A stretch of 64,000 bases of DNA. Source: Thermoplasmata archaeon (GTDB taxonomy: Archaea; Thermoplasmatota; Thermoplasmata; Lutacidiplasmatales; UBA184). The first letter of the stretch is position 1. Each line of letters begins with the position of its first letter. Made by a program: the position numbers and the translations under genes. Below, piece after piece: positions 42,190 through 51,065 of this stretch. Location of the stretch: assembly GCA_027314165.1 (NCBI GenBank), contig DAHVCH010000003.1, positions 113,205 to 177,204 on the forward strand. The letters run 5' to 3'. The notes below the pieces were generated by a model, which searched no databases, was not told the origin of the DNA, and saw only the letters and a program-made list of their open reading frames with translations.

Positions 42190-44898
42190 TCAGTGCGAGG
42201 GGGCGAGCGCGTTCCGCCTCGCCTCCAGCCGAGCGGCGTACGAGAGCGCCCCGCAGGCGCGCAGGAGGCCGAGCGATTCGTTCCATCGCCCACGGGCCTC
42301 GCTCACCCTCCCCTGCTTCTCAAGCACCTCTCCCAGGTCCTCCAGGGCCAGCGCCTGCTCGTACCTCCTCCCCACCCGCTGCGTCTCGTGGACGATCTTG
42401 TTGAGCAGCGCTTCGGCGCGGAAGGTCTCCCCCCGTGCCGCCTGGACCACCGCGTACGTCCGCGCGGCCAGGCCCCCGCCGAGCCCGGAGAGCTGCTGCC
42501 CGCCTTTCTCCGCCTCCCGCCAGGCCCCCTCCAGGTCTCCCTTCGCGAGGAGGATGCGCGCGAGGGTGGCGTGCCCCTCCCGCCCGGCGTCCTCCTGGGC
42601 GGCGAGACGTCCGGCCGGGACGATCGCCTGCAGCAGCTCCTCCGCCCTGCCGAGGTTCCCGCGCGCGAGCTCGAGCCGGGCCCGAAGGGGCGTGTTCATG
42701 GCCATGATCTGGGAGAGCCCCGCGATCTCGCAGAGACGGTTCGCCTCCTCGAGCCACTTCCCGCCCTCCTCCAGCTCCCCCATGTCCAGCAGCACCTCCG
42801 CGTAGTTCGAGGTGTTGATCGCCTGGTTGGTGACCCCTCCCCGTCGCCGCCACTCCTCCGCCGACTGCTCGAAGATCGCCCGGGCCATGCCCAGGTCGCC
42901 CATGCTCAGCGCGAGGATGCCGAGGGAGGTCCGGGCGTTGGACTCGGTGGTCTCGAGCCCGCTCCTCCGGGCCCGCGAGAGCGCGTCCAGCAGGACCTCC
43001 CGGGCCTTCGGGAACTCCCCCTGGGCGCTGAGCGCCGTCCCGTAGGAGACCCGGACCCGCAGCTCCTGCCGGGGCTCCAGGTCGTGCTCGCCCCGCTCCA
43101 GGTCCTGGATCAGCAAGGGCGCCTCCTTCGTGATCTCGTCCCAACGCTGCAGGCGGGCGTGGAGCTGGACGCGGTAGACCCGCACCCGCAGTGACGCATT
43201 CGCCCTCTGTTCCGGAGGGACCGGCTCGGCGTCGGCCCGGTTCAGGATCGCCATCGCGCGCGTCGGGTTCCCCCGGTGCGTGTCGAGGAGGGCCAGCTCG
43301 CAGAGGACCTCGACCCTCCCCAGACCCGGCGAGGTCCCTTCCATCGCATCGACCAGCGTCTTGGCCGCGCGCTCGACGTCGCCGTTCTGGAAGATCCCCG
43401 TGGCCTCCCTGCGCTGCCAGAAGAGGAGGGCGTCCGGCTGCTGGGCGGTCCTCGCCATCTCCTGCGCCTGACGGGCGAAGCGGACCGTCGCGTCGTTGTC
43501 CCCCCGGTCGGCGGCCGCCTTCCAGGCCCGCTCGAGCCAGGGCAGGGCGAGCGTCGGCTCGGCCGCCTGGTAGTAGTGCATCGCGATCTTCTCGACCGCG
43601 TGAGGGTCGTGGGCCGACTGCCACTCGCCCGCCCGCCGATGGAGCCGGCGGAGCACCTCTCCGGAGAGCTCGGAGCGCACGACGGAGGCGAGGAAGCCCG
43701 GCACGACCTGCCAGACGCTCGGACGCACCTGCCGCAGCAGGCCGTGCCGGGCCTCGAGCCGCTCCATGGCGGGCTTGAGCCGGGAGGCCATGTCGGGCAC
43801 CAGTGCCGGTAGCGCGCGGGGATCGAACTCGCTCCCCAGGACCGAGATCGCCTCCAGGACCGTGCGGTCCCCCGGCAGGAGCGACTGGGTCCTGCGGTGG
43901 ACCCACCAGCGCAGCAGGGTGGGGACCTGGAGGTCCTGCGCGGGTTCGAGGACGCGGAAGGCCTCGCCCCGGCGGGCGATCCATCCGTCGCGGAGGCCGG
44001 CGCGGACCACCTCCTGGAGGAAGAAGGGGTTCCCGCCCGTCCGTCCGAGCATCTCGGGCAGCGGAGCGGAGGGCTCGAGGTCGAGCGGACCCCCGAGGAT
44101 CTCCTCGACGAGCTTCCGGACCTCGAGGTCGCTTAGCCCCCGAAGCTGGACCCGGATCGTCCCGCTCTCCCGCTGAACGCTCCGCGCGAGCTCGTCGAGC
44201 GTCGGGCCTTCTCCCCCGGGCCTCGGCTCCGGGAGGGCCTCCCCCGCATCGTAGCTCACCACGACCATGAGCGCGCGCCTGCGCGCCTCCCGGGCGAGCG
44301 GGCGTAGGAGCGAGAGCGAGGCGGGGTCCGCCCACTGGAAGCAGTCCAGGGTGATCACGACGGGCGCCTTCGGAGCGAGCTCCTCGAGGCGCTCGAGGAG
44401 CCGGACGACGGCCCCGGTCGGGGGCAGCTCCTCGAGCCGGACCTCCTCTTCCTCCGAGGAGGGCAGCAGGTCGCGCATCGCCGCGGGCCCCCAGTCCTTC
44501 GAGATCCCCACCCGAGAGGCGACGGAGCGCCCGTAGTCCCGCAGGCGCAGTCCCCCTTCTCCCGCGACGGCCGCGGCGGCGAGGGGGAGCGAGTCGCCCA
44601 CAGGGCCCGCCTCCGTGGGCCGGGCACGACCGCGACGGGAGGCCTCCTCGAGGGCCCGGTGGAAGGGCATGTAGGGGCGGCTGTCGCCCTCCGCCGCGTT
44701 CCCCTGGGCCACGAACGCCCCCAGCGCCTCCGCACGGCTGGCGATGTGCTCCAGGAGACGGGTCTTCCCCGACCCCACGGGCCCGGTCAGGAGGAGCATC
44801 CCTCCACGGCCCTTGGCGAGCCCCTCCAGCATCCGCTCGAAAAGGGCCTTCTCCGGCCCACGCCCAATGAGCGGGACGGAGACGGGATATCCCGCCAC
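42190..44898 (-). CDS. Large STAND-type ATPase with C-terminal TPR region
   Basis: A 902-residue protein. The N-terminal AAA_16/STAND ATPase starts IGRGPEKALFERMLEGLAKGRGG, Walker A GPVGSGKT (39-46), Walker B-like ITLDCFQWADPASLSLLRPLA, and a winged extension. From about residue 480 the rest is helical repeat (TPR-like), with typical pairs such as ALPWLERAWKAAADRGDN, ARTSLGILALSMGDLGMARAIFEQS and LGEVLEKQGRVSEARGRW. The plan recalls MalT/AfsR-type signalling ATPases but without a LuxR or SARP DNA-binding domain. GTG 44898 is leaderless, 27 nt from a TATA box; the frame extends further upstream without support. It is divergent from carAB. Confidence 0.8.
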   Translation of the reverse strand: MAGYPVSVPLIGRGPEKALFERMLEGLAKGRGGMLLLTGPVGSGKTRLLEHIASRAEALGAFVAQGNAAEGDSRPYMPFHRALEEASRRGRARPTEAGPVGDSLPLAAAAVAGEGGLRLRDYGRSVASRVGISKDWGPAAMRDLLPSSEEEEVRLEELPPTGAVVRLLERLEELAPKAPVVITLDCFQWADPASLSLLRPLAREARRRALMVVVSYDAGEALPEPRPGGEGPTLDELARSVQRESGTIRVQLRGLSDLEVRKLVEEILGGPLDLEPSAPLPEMLGRTGGNPFFLQEVVRAGLRDGWIARRGEAFRVLEPAQDLQVPTLLRWWVHRRTQSLLPGDRTVLEAISVLGSEFDPRALPALVPDMASRLKPAMERLEARHGLLRQVRPSVWQVVPGFLASVVRSELSGEVLRRLHRRAGEWQSAHDPHAVEKIAMHYYQAAEPTLALPWLERAWKAAADRGDNDATVRFARQAQEMARTAQQPDALLFWQRREATGIFQNGDVERAAKTLVDAMEGTSPGLGRVEVLCELALLDTHRGNPTRAMAILNRADAEPVPPEQRANASLRVRVYRVQLHARLQRWDEITKEAPLLIQDLERGEHDLEPRQELRVRVSYGTALSAQGEFPKAREVLLDALSRARRSGLETTESNARTSLGILALSMGDLGMARAIFEQSAEEWRRRGGVTNQAINTSNYAEVLLDMGELEEGGKWLEEANRLCEIAGLSQIMAMNTPLRARLELARGNLGRAEELLQAIVPAGRLAAQEDAGREGHATLARILLAKGDLEGAWREAEKGGQQLSGLGGGLAARTYAVVQAARGETFRAEALLNKIVHETQRVGRRYEQALALEDLGEVLEKQGRVSEARGRWNESLGLLRACGALSYAARLEARRNALAPSH

Positions 44899-44910
44899 GG
44901 CGGGGAAGGA

Positions 44911-44940
44911 GGCGGGCCTCCAATAAAGGAGGTCCCCGCC
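44911..44940. promoter_or_regulatory. TATA box flanked by an imperfect inverted repeat
   Basis: CCTCC-AATAAA-GGAGG at 44917-44932, extended on both sides to an imperfect palindrome (left GGCGGG, right CCCCGCC). The centre is the minus-strand TATA (TTTATT) of the STAND-ATPase gene. The symmetric arms could be an operator for a regulator of that gene, or of both divergent units. Confidence 0.55.
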
Positions 44941-44995
44941 GGCGGTGGCCCGGGAGGACCCCGGGCGTCCGTCCGGACCCGCTCCTGTCGGAACG

Positions 44996-46210
44996 ATGAC
45001 GCGAGGCTTATTACCGCAACCCAGGTGCGACCCGCTTGGGTCGCCTCTGACGCGGGGAACCCAGCAACGGAACACGCCCACGCCCGGCCTGCTGGGACGC
45101 CTTGTTCTCGAGGACGGGACCGCGTTCGAAGGCGAGGGTTTCGGCGCCTCGCGCACGGTGCACGGGGAGGTGGTCTTCACCACCGGCATGGTGGGCTACC
45201 CCGAGTCCCTCACCGACCCTTCCTTCCGGGGCCAGATCCTCACCTTCACCTACCCGCTCCTGGGCAACTACGGCGTCCCCTCCCCCGAGGGACGCGACCG
45301 CTGGGGGCTGCCGGACGGCTTCGAGTCCCCCGAGATCCAGGTCCGGGCGGCGCTCATGCAGAGCCTGGAGCCGCCGCATCACTGGAACGCGCGCACCTCG
45401 CTCCCGGCGTGGGCCGCGAGGTCCGGCGTCCCCCTCCTGGTCGGCATCGACACGCGCCGCCTGACCTCCCTCCTACGGTCCCACGGCGTGATGCGGGGCT
45501 CCGTCGCCGTGGGAAAGCAGGTCCCCAGCGTCTCGGCCCTTCGACGGGAGCTCGAGCGCGCGCCGCGGTACGAGGACGAGGACTTCGTGGCGCAGGTCAC
45601 CCCGAAGGCGCCGCACCTCCTGCGCTCCGGCTCCCGAGGCGCCCCGCTCGTCGTGGCCGTCGACTGCGGCATCAAGGCCAGCATCCTCCGCTCGCTCCTC
45701 CGCCGGGGGGTCGACGTCGTCCGCTGGCCCTCCCACCAGGTGGTCGAGGACCGGTTCGACGGCCGGAAGGTCGCGGGGATCCTGGTGGGGAACGGCCCGG
45801 GGGACCCGTCGACCCTGGGCGCGGTCGTCGACACCCTGCGCGACTCGGAGAAGCGCGGGACCCCGGTGCTGGGGATCTGCCTGGGCCAGCAGCTCCTGGC
45901 CATGGCCCACGGCGGCTCGACGTTCAAGCTCAAGTACGGCCACCGCGGGCAGAACAAGCCCGTGGTCTTCCCCGACGGCCGGGCCTTCATCCTCTCGGAG
46001 AACCACGGCTACGCCGTGGACCCCGGCTCGCTGAAGGGCACCGGGCTCGAGCCGTGGGGGCGGAACCCCGACGACGGCACCCTGGAGGGGCTGCGCGACC
46101 GCCGAGGGAGGGTCCTCGCGCTCCAGGGCCACCCCGAGGGGGCACCGGGCCCCCGCGAGGCGGGCTTCGTCTTCGACCTCTTCGTCGAGAAGCTTCGGAG
46201 GCGCGCGTGA
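44996..46210 (+). CDS. carA: Carbamoyl-phosphate synthase small subunit
   Basis: The glutaminase subunit of carbamoyl-phosphate synthase, about 404 residues. GRLVLEDGTAFEGEGFGA, GEVVFTTGMVGYPESLTDPSF and GVPLLVGIDTRRLTSLLRSHG mark the N-terminal domain. The amidotransferase has GILVGNGPGDPS, LGICLGQQLLAMAHGGST (nucleophile Cys in CLG) and the catalytic HPEGAPGPREA. It supplies ammonia to CarB for pyrimidine and arginine synthesis. The only standard start, ATG 44996, adds about 30 atypical residues before the conserved start (near 45,092, where only CTG codons exist). A TATA-like TTATTAC lies at 45,007-45,013. The 4-nt overlap with carB is GTGA. Confidence 0.92.
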   Translation: MTRGLLPQPRCDPLGSPLTRGTQQRNTPTPGLLGRLVLEDGTAFEGEGFGASRTVHGEVVFTTGMVGYPESLTDPSFRGQILTFTYPLLGNYGVPSPEGRDRWGLPDGFESPEIQVRAALMQSLEPPHHWNARTSLPAWAARSGVPLLVGIDTRRLTSLLRSHGVMRGSVAVGKQVPSVSALRRELERAPRYEDEDFVAQVTPKAPHLLRSGSRGAPLVVAVDCGIKASILRSLLRRGVDVVRWPSHQVVEDRFDGRKVAGILVGNGPGDPSTLGAVVDTLRDSEKRGTPVLGICLGQQLLAMAHGGSTFKLKYGHRGQNKPVVFPDGRAFILSENHGYAVDPGSLKGTGLEPWGRNPDDGTLEGLRDRRGRVLALQGHPEGAPGPREAGFVFDLFVEKLRRRA

Positions 46211-49200
46211 AGCTGGACCTCCCGAAGCGCGTCGTCGTCCTGGGGAGCGGCGCGCTCAAGATCGGGGAGGCGGGGGAGTTCGATTACTCCGGCAGCCAGT
46301 GCCTGAAGGCCCTCGAGGAGGAGGGGGTCTACACGATCGTGGTCAACCCGAACATCGCCACGCTGCAGACCGATCCCCCCCGGAAGGGGAGGGTCTACTT
46401 CCAGCCGGTCACCCCCGAGTTCGTCGAGCCCATCCTCGAGAGCGAGAACGCCGACGCGATCCTCCTCTCCTTCGGGGGGCAGACCGCGCTCAACTGCGGC
46501 GTCTCGCTCCACCAGCGCGGCGTCCTGCGCCGTCTCGGGGTCCGCGTCCTCGGCACCCCGGTGAAGGGGATCGAGGAGACCGAGGACCGGGCGCTGTTCC
46601 TCAAGCTCATGGGGCGCTCGCAGGTCCCGGTCCTCCGCAGCCACCCCGTCTACTCCGAGGAGGAGGCGCTGGCCCGGGCGAAGGAGATCGGGTACCCGGT
46701 CATCGTCCGCGTCGCGTTCACCCTTGGGGGGAAGGGGGGCGGGATGGCCCGGGGACCCGAGGAGCTGCGCGAGGTCGCGACCCGCGGGCTGCGCGCGAGC
46801 CCGGTGCACCAGGTGCTCCTGGAGCGCTACGTGGGCTCCTTCAAGCAGATCGAGTACGAGGTGGTCCGGGACCGCCTCGGGAACACGCTCACCGTCTGCA
46901 ACATGGAGAACGTGCTCGCGATGCGCGTGCACACCGGCGACAACATCGTCGTCGCGCCCTCCCAGACGCTCTCCGACTCCGAGTACCAGCTCCTGCGGGC
47001 GGCGGCGATACGCGCGGCGAACGCGTGCGGGATCGTGGGCGAGTGCAACATCCAGTTCGCCCTGGACCCGCGCAACGAGGAGTACTACGCGATCGAGATC
47101 AACGCGCGCCTCTCACGCTCGAGCGCGCTCGCGTCCAAGGCCACCGGCTATCCGCTCGCCTACGTCGCGGCGAAGCTCGCGCTCGGCTACACGCTCCCCG
47201 AGCTCAAGAACCGGGTCACCGGGGTCACCACGGCCTGCTTCGAGCCGGCCATGGACTACGTCGTGCTGAAGCATCCGCGCTGGGACATGGAGAAGTTCCC
47301 GCGCGCCCGCCGCGAGCTCGGTCCGACGATGAAGTCCGTCGGGGAGGTGATGGGCGTCGGGGCGACGTTCCCCGAGGCGCTCCTCAAGGCCGTGAGGATG
47401 ACCGACCCGAGGAGCGAGCTGGGCCCTCCGGAGAAGCCCCGGGCGAAGGCGGCCATCCTGGAGGACCTCTCCCGCCCCACCCCCCAGGTCCTCTGGCACG
47501 TGCTCGAGGCGCTCGAGGCGGGGATCTCCCCCGCGCAGATCTCCGAGACCAGCTGGATCGACCCGTGGTTCGTCGGACAGCTCCAGCAGGTGCACCAGGT
47601 CACGCGCGAGCTCCGCAGCTCCAAGGCCGACCCGCTCACGCCCGCCTTGCTACGACGGGCGAAGCGGCTGGGGCTCTCCGACCGCGCCGTGGCCCGGGCC
47701 ACGGACCGTGACGAGGAGGAGGTCCGCCGCGACCGGCTCGCGAAGGCGATCGTCCCGCACATCCGGATGATCGACACGCTGGCCAACGAGTGGCCGAGCC
47801 GGACGAACTACCTCTACCTCACCTACGGGGCGGACACCGACGAGGTGGGGCCCTCCCCGAAGGGGAGCGTGCTCGTCCTGGGCGCAGGCCCGTACCGCAT
47901 CGGGAGCTCGGTCGAGTTCGACTGGTCGACGATGAACCTCGTCGAGGGGCTCAAGGCGGAGGGGGTCGCCTCCGTCGCGGTCCTCAACTCGAACCCGGAG
48001 ACGGTGAGCACGGACTACGACCGCTCCGACCGCCTCTACTTCGAGGAGATCACGCTCGAGCGGGTCCGGGACATCTACGAGAAGGAGCGCTTCCGGGGGA
48101 TCGTCACCTGCGTCGGCAGCCAGCTCGCGCAGAACATGACCCCGCTGCTCGCCACCTGCGCCATCCCGATCCTCGGCACCACGAGCGACTCGATCGACGC
48201 GGCGGAGAACCGCAGTCGGTTCTCCCGCCTCCTGGAGCGCCTGAAGATCCCGCAGCCGGCCTGGAGGGCCTTCACCACGCTCGAGGAGGCCGAGCAGTTC
48301 GCCGACCAGGTGGGCTACCCCGTGCTGGTCCGGCCCTCCTACGTGCTGAGCGGCGCGGCGATGCGGGTCATCCCCGGCCGCACCGACCTGGAGCGCTTCC
48401 TCTCCGCGGCCGTCCGCATCTCCCCGGAGTACCCGGTCGTCATCTCGAAGTTCCTGGAGGGGGCCGGAGAGATCGACCTGGACGCGGTCTCCGACGGGGA
48501 GCGCGTGCTGGTCGCCGGCATCCTGGAGCACGTCGAGCAGGCGGGGGTGCACTCGGGGGACGCCATCCTGGTCCTCCCCCCGCGCTCGACCCCTCCCGCG
48601 GTCCAGGAGAAGATGGTCCAGGCCGCCCAGTCCATGGCGCGCGCCCTCTCCATCAAGGGCCCCTTCAACGTCCAGTTCCTGGTGGTCGGGGAGGACGTCT
48701 ACGTCATCGAGCTCAACCTGCGGGCCTCCCGCTCGCTTCCGTTCGTCGCGAAGGGGACCGGCACCCCGGTCCTCCGGGAGGCGGCCCGGGCGCTGCTGGG
48801 CAAGGGCCTCTCCCGCGCGGGGAGCGCTCCCGTCCCCTTCGGCCGGTGGGGCGTGAAGGTCCCGCAGTTCTCCTTCTTCCAGGTGGAGGGGGCGGATCCG
48901 CTGCTCGGGGTCGAGATGCAGTCCACGGGGGAGGTCGCCTGCTTCGGACCCACCTTCCCGGACGCGCTCGTGAAGGCGATGATCGCGACCGGGGTCAAGT
49001 TCGTCCCCGAGGGGGGGCGGGCCTTCCTCTCCGTCGGGGGCCCGCGCCTGAAGGAGATCCTCCTTCCGGCGGCCCACGTGCTCGAGCGCCTCGGCTTCCA
49101 GCTCCTGGCCACCGAGGACACGGCCGCCTACCTCCTCGGGCAGGGGCTGAAGCGCGTCACGGTCCTCTACAAGATCATGGAGCCGGACCGGGAGCCGAAC

Positions 49201-49533
49201 ATCCGGACGGTGCTGGAGAAAGGGGAGGTCGACCTGATCCTCAACGTCCCCGCCTCCTTCACGCAGGAGAAGTTCGAGCGCATGCTGGAGGACGAGTACG
49301 TGCTCCGGCGCCGCGCGATCGAGCTCGCGATCCCCCTCTTCACCAGCGTCGAGACCTTCTCCGCCTACGTCGGCGGGCTCGCCTGGCTCCGCGAGCACCC
49401 GCTCACGGTGGAGGCGCTCTACGGCTCGGACATGCCGCCGGGAGGGAGGGGCGTGCTCGACTGGAACCAGCCCAGGAGCGTCTCCCTCGTCCGCGCCTCG
49501 CGCAGGGCCCCCTCCAGCAAGCGCCGCCGCTGA
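46207..49533 (+). CDS. carB: Carbamoyl-phosphate synthase large subunit
   Basis: This 1,108-residue synthase has two homologous halves. The first starts with RVVVLGSGALKIGEAGEFDYSG and carries ATP-grasp blocks (GKGGGMARGPEELREV, NIQFALDPRNEEYYAIEINARLSRSSALASKATG). The second repeats the plan (VLVLGAGPYRIGSSVEFDWS, NVQFLVVGEDVYVIELNLRASRS), and the allosteric MGS-like domain follows at the C-terminus (LAEGGR-like PEGGRAFLSVGG, NVPASFTQEK). It makes carbamoyl phosphate from CarA-derived ammonia, bicarbonate and 2 ATP. GTG 46207 overlaps the carA stop. The C-terminal 115 nt overlap the convergent truA gene. Confidence 0.96.
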   Translation: MKLDLPKRVVVLGSGALKIGEAGEFDYSGSQCLKALEEEGVYTIVVNPNIATLQTDPPRKGRVYFQPVTPEFVEPILESENADAILLSFGGQTALNCGVSLHQRGVLRRLGVRVLGTPVKGIEETEDRALFLKLMGRSQVPVLRSHPVYSEEEALARAKEIGYPVIVRVAFTLGGKGGGMARGPEELREVATRGLRASPVHQVLLERYVGSFKQIEYEVVRDRLGNTLTVCNMENVLAMRVHTGDNIVVAPSQTLSDSEYQLLRAAAIRAANACGIVGECNIQFALDPRNEEYYAIEINARLSRSSALASKATGYPLAYVAAKLALGYTLPELKNRVTGVTTACFEPAMDYVVLKHPRWDMEKFPRARRELGPTMKSVGEVMGVGATFPEALLKAVRMTDPRSELGPPEKPRAKAAILEDLSRPTPQVLWHVLEALEAGISPAQISETSWIDPWFVGQLQQVHQVTRELRSSKADPLTPALLRRAKRLGLSDRAVARATDRDEEEVRRDRLAKAIVPHIRMIDTLANEWPSRTNYLYLTYGADTDEVGPSPKGSVLVLGAGPYRIGSSVEFDWSTMNLVEGLKAEGVASVAVLNSNPETVSTDYDRSDRLYFEEITLERVRDIYEKERFRGIVTCVGSQLAQNMTPLLATCAIPILGTTSDSIDAAENRSRFSRLLERLKIPQPAWRAFTTLEEAEQFADQVGYPVLVRPSYVLSGAAMRVIPGRTDLERFLSAAVRISPEYPVVISKFLEGAGEIDLDAVSDGERVLVAGILEHVEQAGVHSGDAILVLPPRSTPPAVQEKMVQAAQSMARALSIKGPFNVQFLVVGEDVYVIELNLRASRSLPFVAKGTGTPVLREAARALLGKGLSRAGSAPVPFGRWGVKVPQFSFFQVEGADPLLGVEMQSTGEVACFGPTFPDALVKAMIATGVKFVPEGGRAFLSVGGPRLKEILLPAAHVLERLGFQLLATEDTAAYLLGQGLKRVTVLYKIMEPDREPNIRTVLEKGEVDLILNVPASFTQEKFERMLEDEYVLRRRAIELAIPLFTSVETFSAYVGGLAWLREHPLTVEALYGSDMPPGGRGVLDWNQPRSVSLVRASRRAPSSKRRR

Positions 49534-50270
49534 GGCGAGGCCCGAAGACGGACCTCCTGGAAGGGAAAGTCGTAGGCGACGTCCATCAGGACCAGCCCTC
49601 CCGGGGACGCGAGCGGGAGCTGCAGGACCTTCCGGCCGGAGAGCGCGCTGCGGACCTCCGCCTCCGAGAGCGCCCCGCGCTCCAGGAGCTCGAGGGTGGC
49701 CACGATCTTCCGGACCTGGTTCCACAGGAAGGAGGGCGCCTTGAGGTCCACCACGAGGTTCGCTCCCTCTCGCTCCACGCGGACCTCCCGCAGGCTGCCG
49801 CGCGTCCTCTTCGGGGGCTCGTCCCTCCGCGAGAAGGAGCTCAGCTCGTGCTCCCCCTCGAAGAGCGCGGCCCCCTCCCGCCAGCGCGCGAGGTCGTGGC
49901 CTTCTGCGGGGAGGAGGTAGCGGTACCATCGCTCCCTGGCGTGCCGGGGGTCGAACCCCTGCCGAACGGGAGCGAAGGCGGAGCAGTGGATCCTGGGGTC
50001 GATCGACCCTAAGGCCCGGGCGGCGGCCTCCGGGCGCAACCGCGTGGGGAAGCTCACGACGTTCCCGAGCGCGTGCACCCCACGGTCCGTACGGCTCGCG
50101 GTGCGGAACCGGCGCTCCCCCTCCGCATCGAGGACCCCCCTGCGGCGGAGCCCCTCCCGGATCGTCCCCTCCACCGTGGGAAGGCCGGGCTGGCGAGCGT
50201 ACCCCTGGAAGCCGTCCGCAAGGTAGCCGAAGCGGAAGGCGAACTCCGCGACGGGGGACAGCGCGCTCAA
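49419..50270 (-). CDS. truA: tRNA pseudouridine synthase TruA
   Basis: A 283-residue enzyme that modifies uridines 38-40 of tRNA. It has FGYLADGFQGYARQPGLPTVEG at the start and the catalytic SRTDRGVHALGNVVSF (Asp62). Later blocks are HARERWYRYLLP, EGEHELSSFSRRDEP, and FLWNQVRKIVATLELLERGAL, which are TruA-like. The last about 40 residues extend beyond the usual VLMDVAYDFPF terminus and lie antisense to the end of carB. It is convergent with carB and starts 46 nt downstream of the RAM-domain gene on the same strand. Confidence 0.93.
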   Translation of the reverse strand: MSALSPVAEFAFRFGYLADGFQGYARQPGLPTVEGTIREGLRRRGVLDAEGERRFRTASRTDRGVHALGNVVSFPTRLRPEAAARALGSIDPRIHCSAFAPVRQGFDPRHARERWYRYLLPAEGHDLARWREGAALFEGEHELSSFSRRDEPPKRTRGSLREVRVEREGANLVVDLKAPSFLWNQVRKIVATLELLERGALSEAEVRSALSGRKVLQLPLASPGGLVLMDVAYDFPFQEVRLRASPQRRRLLEGALREARTRETLLGWFQSSTPLPPGGMSEP

Positions 50271-50316
50271 AGGTGTCGCTCCGAGGAGGCGCGTCGGGGG
50301 GCCGAGGGCTCCCGGC

Positions 50317-51012
50317 CTAGATCGGGAACTTCGTGACGGAGTATTCCGGGATCATCGTCGAGAAGTCCTGGACCCCGGGGATCTTCGCGAGCTTCTGCAG
50401 GACGAAATCGAAGACCTGGCGCTTGCCGGCCCCTGGACCCGTGGGGAACTCCAGGACGAGGAACATGTCCCACTCCCCGGTGATGAGGTGGATCTCCTTG
50501 ACCTCGGAGAACCCCATCAGGGTCGAGCGGACCGTGTCGACCTCGTGCGGGTCGACCTTCAACTGCGTGAAGGCCCGGGAGTTCCGGAGGTCGGCGGGCA
50601 GGAGGCCGAGCAGCGTGGACTCGGTGAAGGCCTCGGCCCCCTCCAGCCTCTTGCCGGTGGACGGGGAGACGAGCACGGGGTAGCGCTCCACCCCGGAGAG
50701 GTGGGTGTCCAGGATCTTCTTCATCAGGCTGGCGCGGGAGACGTCGATGATCTTGAGCGAGTAGCCACGGGAGGGGGCGAGCTCCTGGACCAGCGCGGTG
50801 GCGCGGGCCTGGTCGTCGGGCAGGACCAGGGACGTCTCGGCCTCCCCCACGTCGGGAGAGATGTTCGTTCCGCCGGAGGAGGCCGCGCCCTGCGGGATGT
50901 CGCGACCCGGCGAGGTCGTCTCGAGCTGGGCGGCCGACCCCCGGTAGAAGCTTGTGATCTGCTTGCGGCTCTTGACGTAGAGCAGGACCTCGCGGGGATG
51001 GGACGCGTTCAT
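50317..51012 (-). CDS. Thioredoxin-fold domain fused to a RAM (Lrp ligand-binding) domain
   Basis: A 231-residue protein. Residues about 60-140 (SLVLPDDQARATALVQELAP, YSLKIIDVSRASLMKKILDTH, GVERYPVLVSPSTGKRLEGAEAFTE) have the beta-alpha-beta and cis-Pro (YPVLV) pattern of thioredoxin/glutaredoxin-like domains but no CxxC. Residues about 145-231 (RAFTQLKVDPHEVDTVRSTLMGF, VKEIHLITGEWDMFLVLEF, VFDFVLQKLAKIPGVQDFSTM) are a RAM domain as in Lrp/AsnC regulators. There is no helix-turn-helix, so it is not a classical Lrp. It may be a small-molecule sensor or partner of true Lrps. The TATA box is 31 nt before ATG 51012. Confidence 0.78.
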   Translation of the reverse strand: MNASHPREVLLYVKSRKQITSFYRGSAAQLETTSPGRDIPQGAASSGGTNISPDVGEAETSLVLPDDQARATALVQELAPSRGYSLKIIDVSRASLMKKILDTHLSGVERYPVLVSPSTGKRLEGAEAFTESTLLGLLPADLRNSRAFTQLKVDPHEVDTVRSTLMGFSEVKEIHLITGEWDMFLVLEFPTGPGAGKRQVFDFVLQKLAKIPGVQDFSTMIPEYSVTKFPI

Positions 51013-51040
51013 GGGCTCGGGGGGGGACCGTCCGTCCGCC

Positions 51041-51047
51041 TATAAGT
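51041..51047 (-). promoter_or_regulatory. TATA box of the RAM-domain gene
   Basis: TATAAGT on the plus strand (minus ACTTATA), centred 31 nt before ATG 51012, leaving a leader of a few nt. Confidence 0.65.
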
Positions 51048-51065
51048 GGGTTCTTTTGCGGCGGA

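Noticed and set aside
42320..44923. 867-codon second minus frame over the STAND-ATPase
   Set aside because: Gly/Arg/Pro-rich out-of-phase reading; Walker A and TPR pattern occur only in the other frame.
47650..49929. 759-codon minus frame over carB
   Set aside because: Shadow; only the last 115 nt of carB overlap a true minus gene (truA), which is in a different frame.
49930..49960. T-arm-like sequence GGGGTCGAACCCC
   Set aside because: No acceptor or anticodon stem around it, and it lies within the conserved HARERW region of truA.
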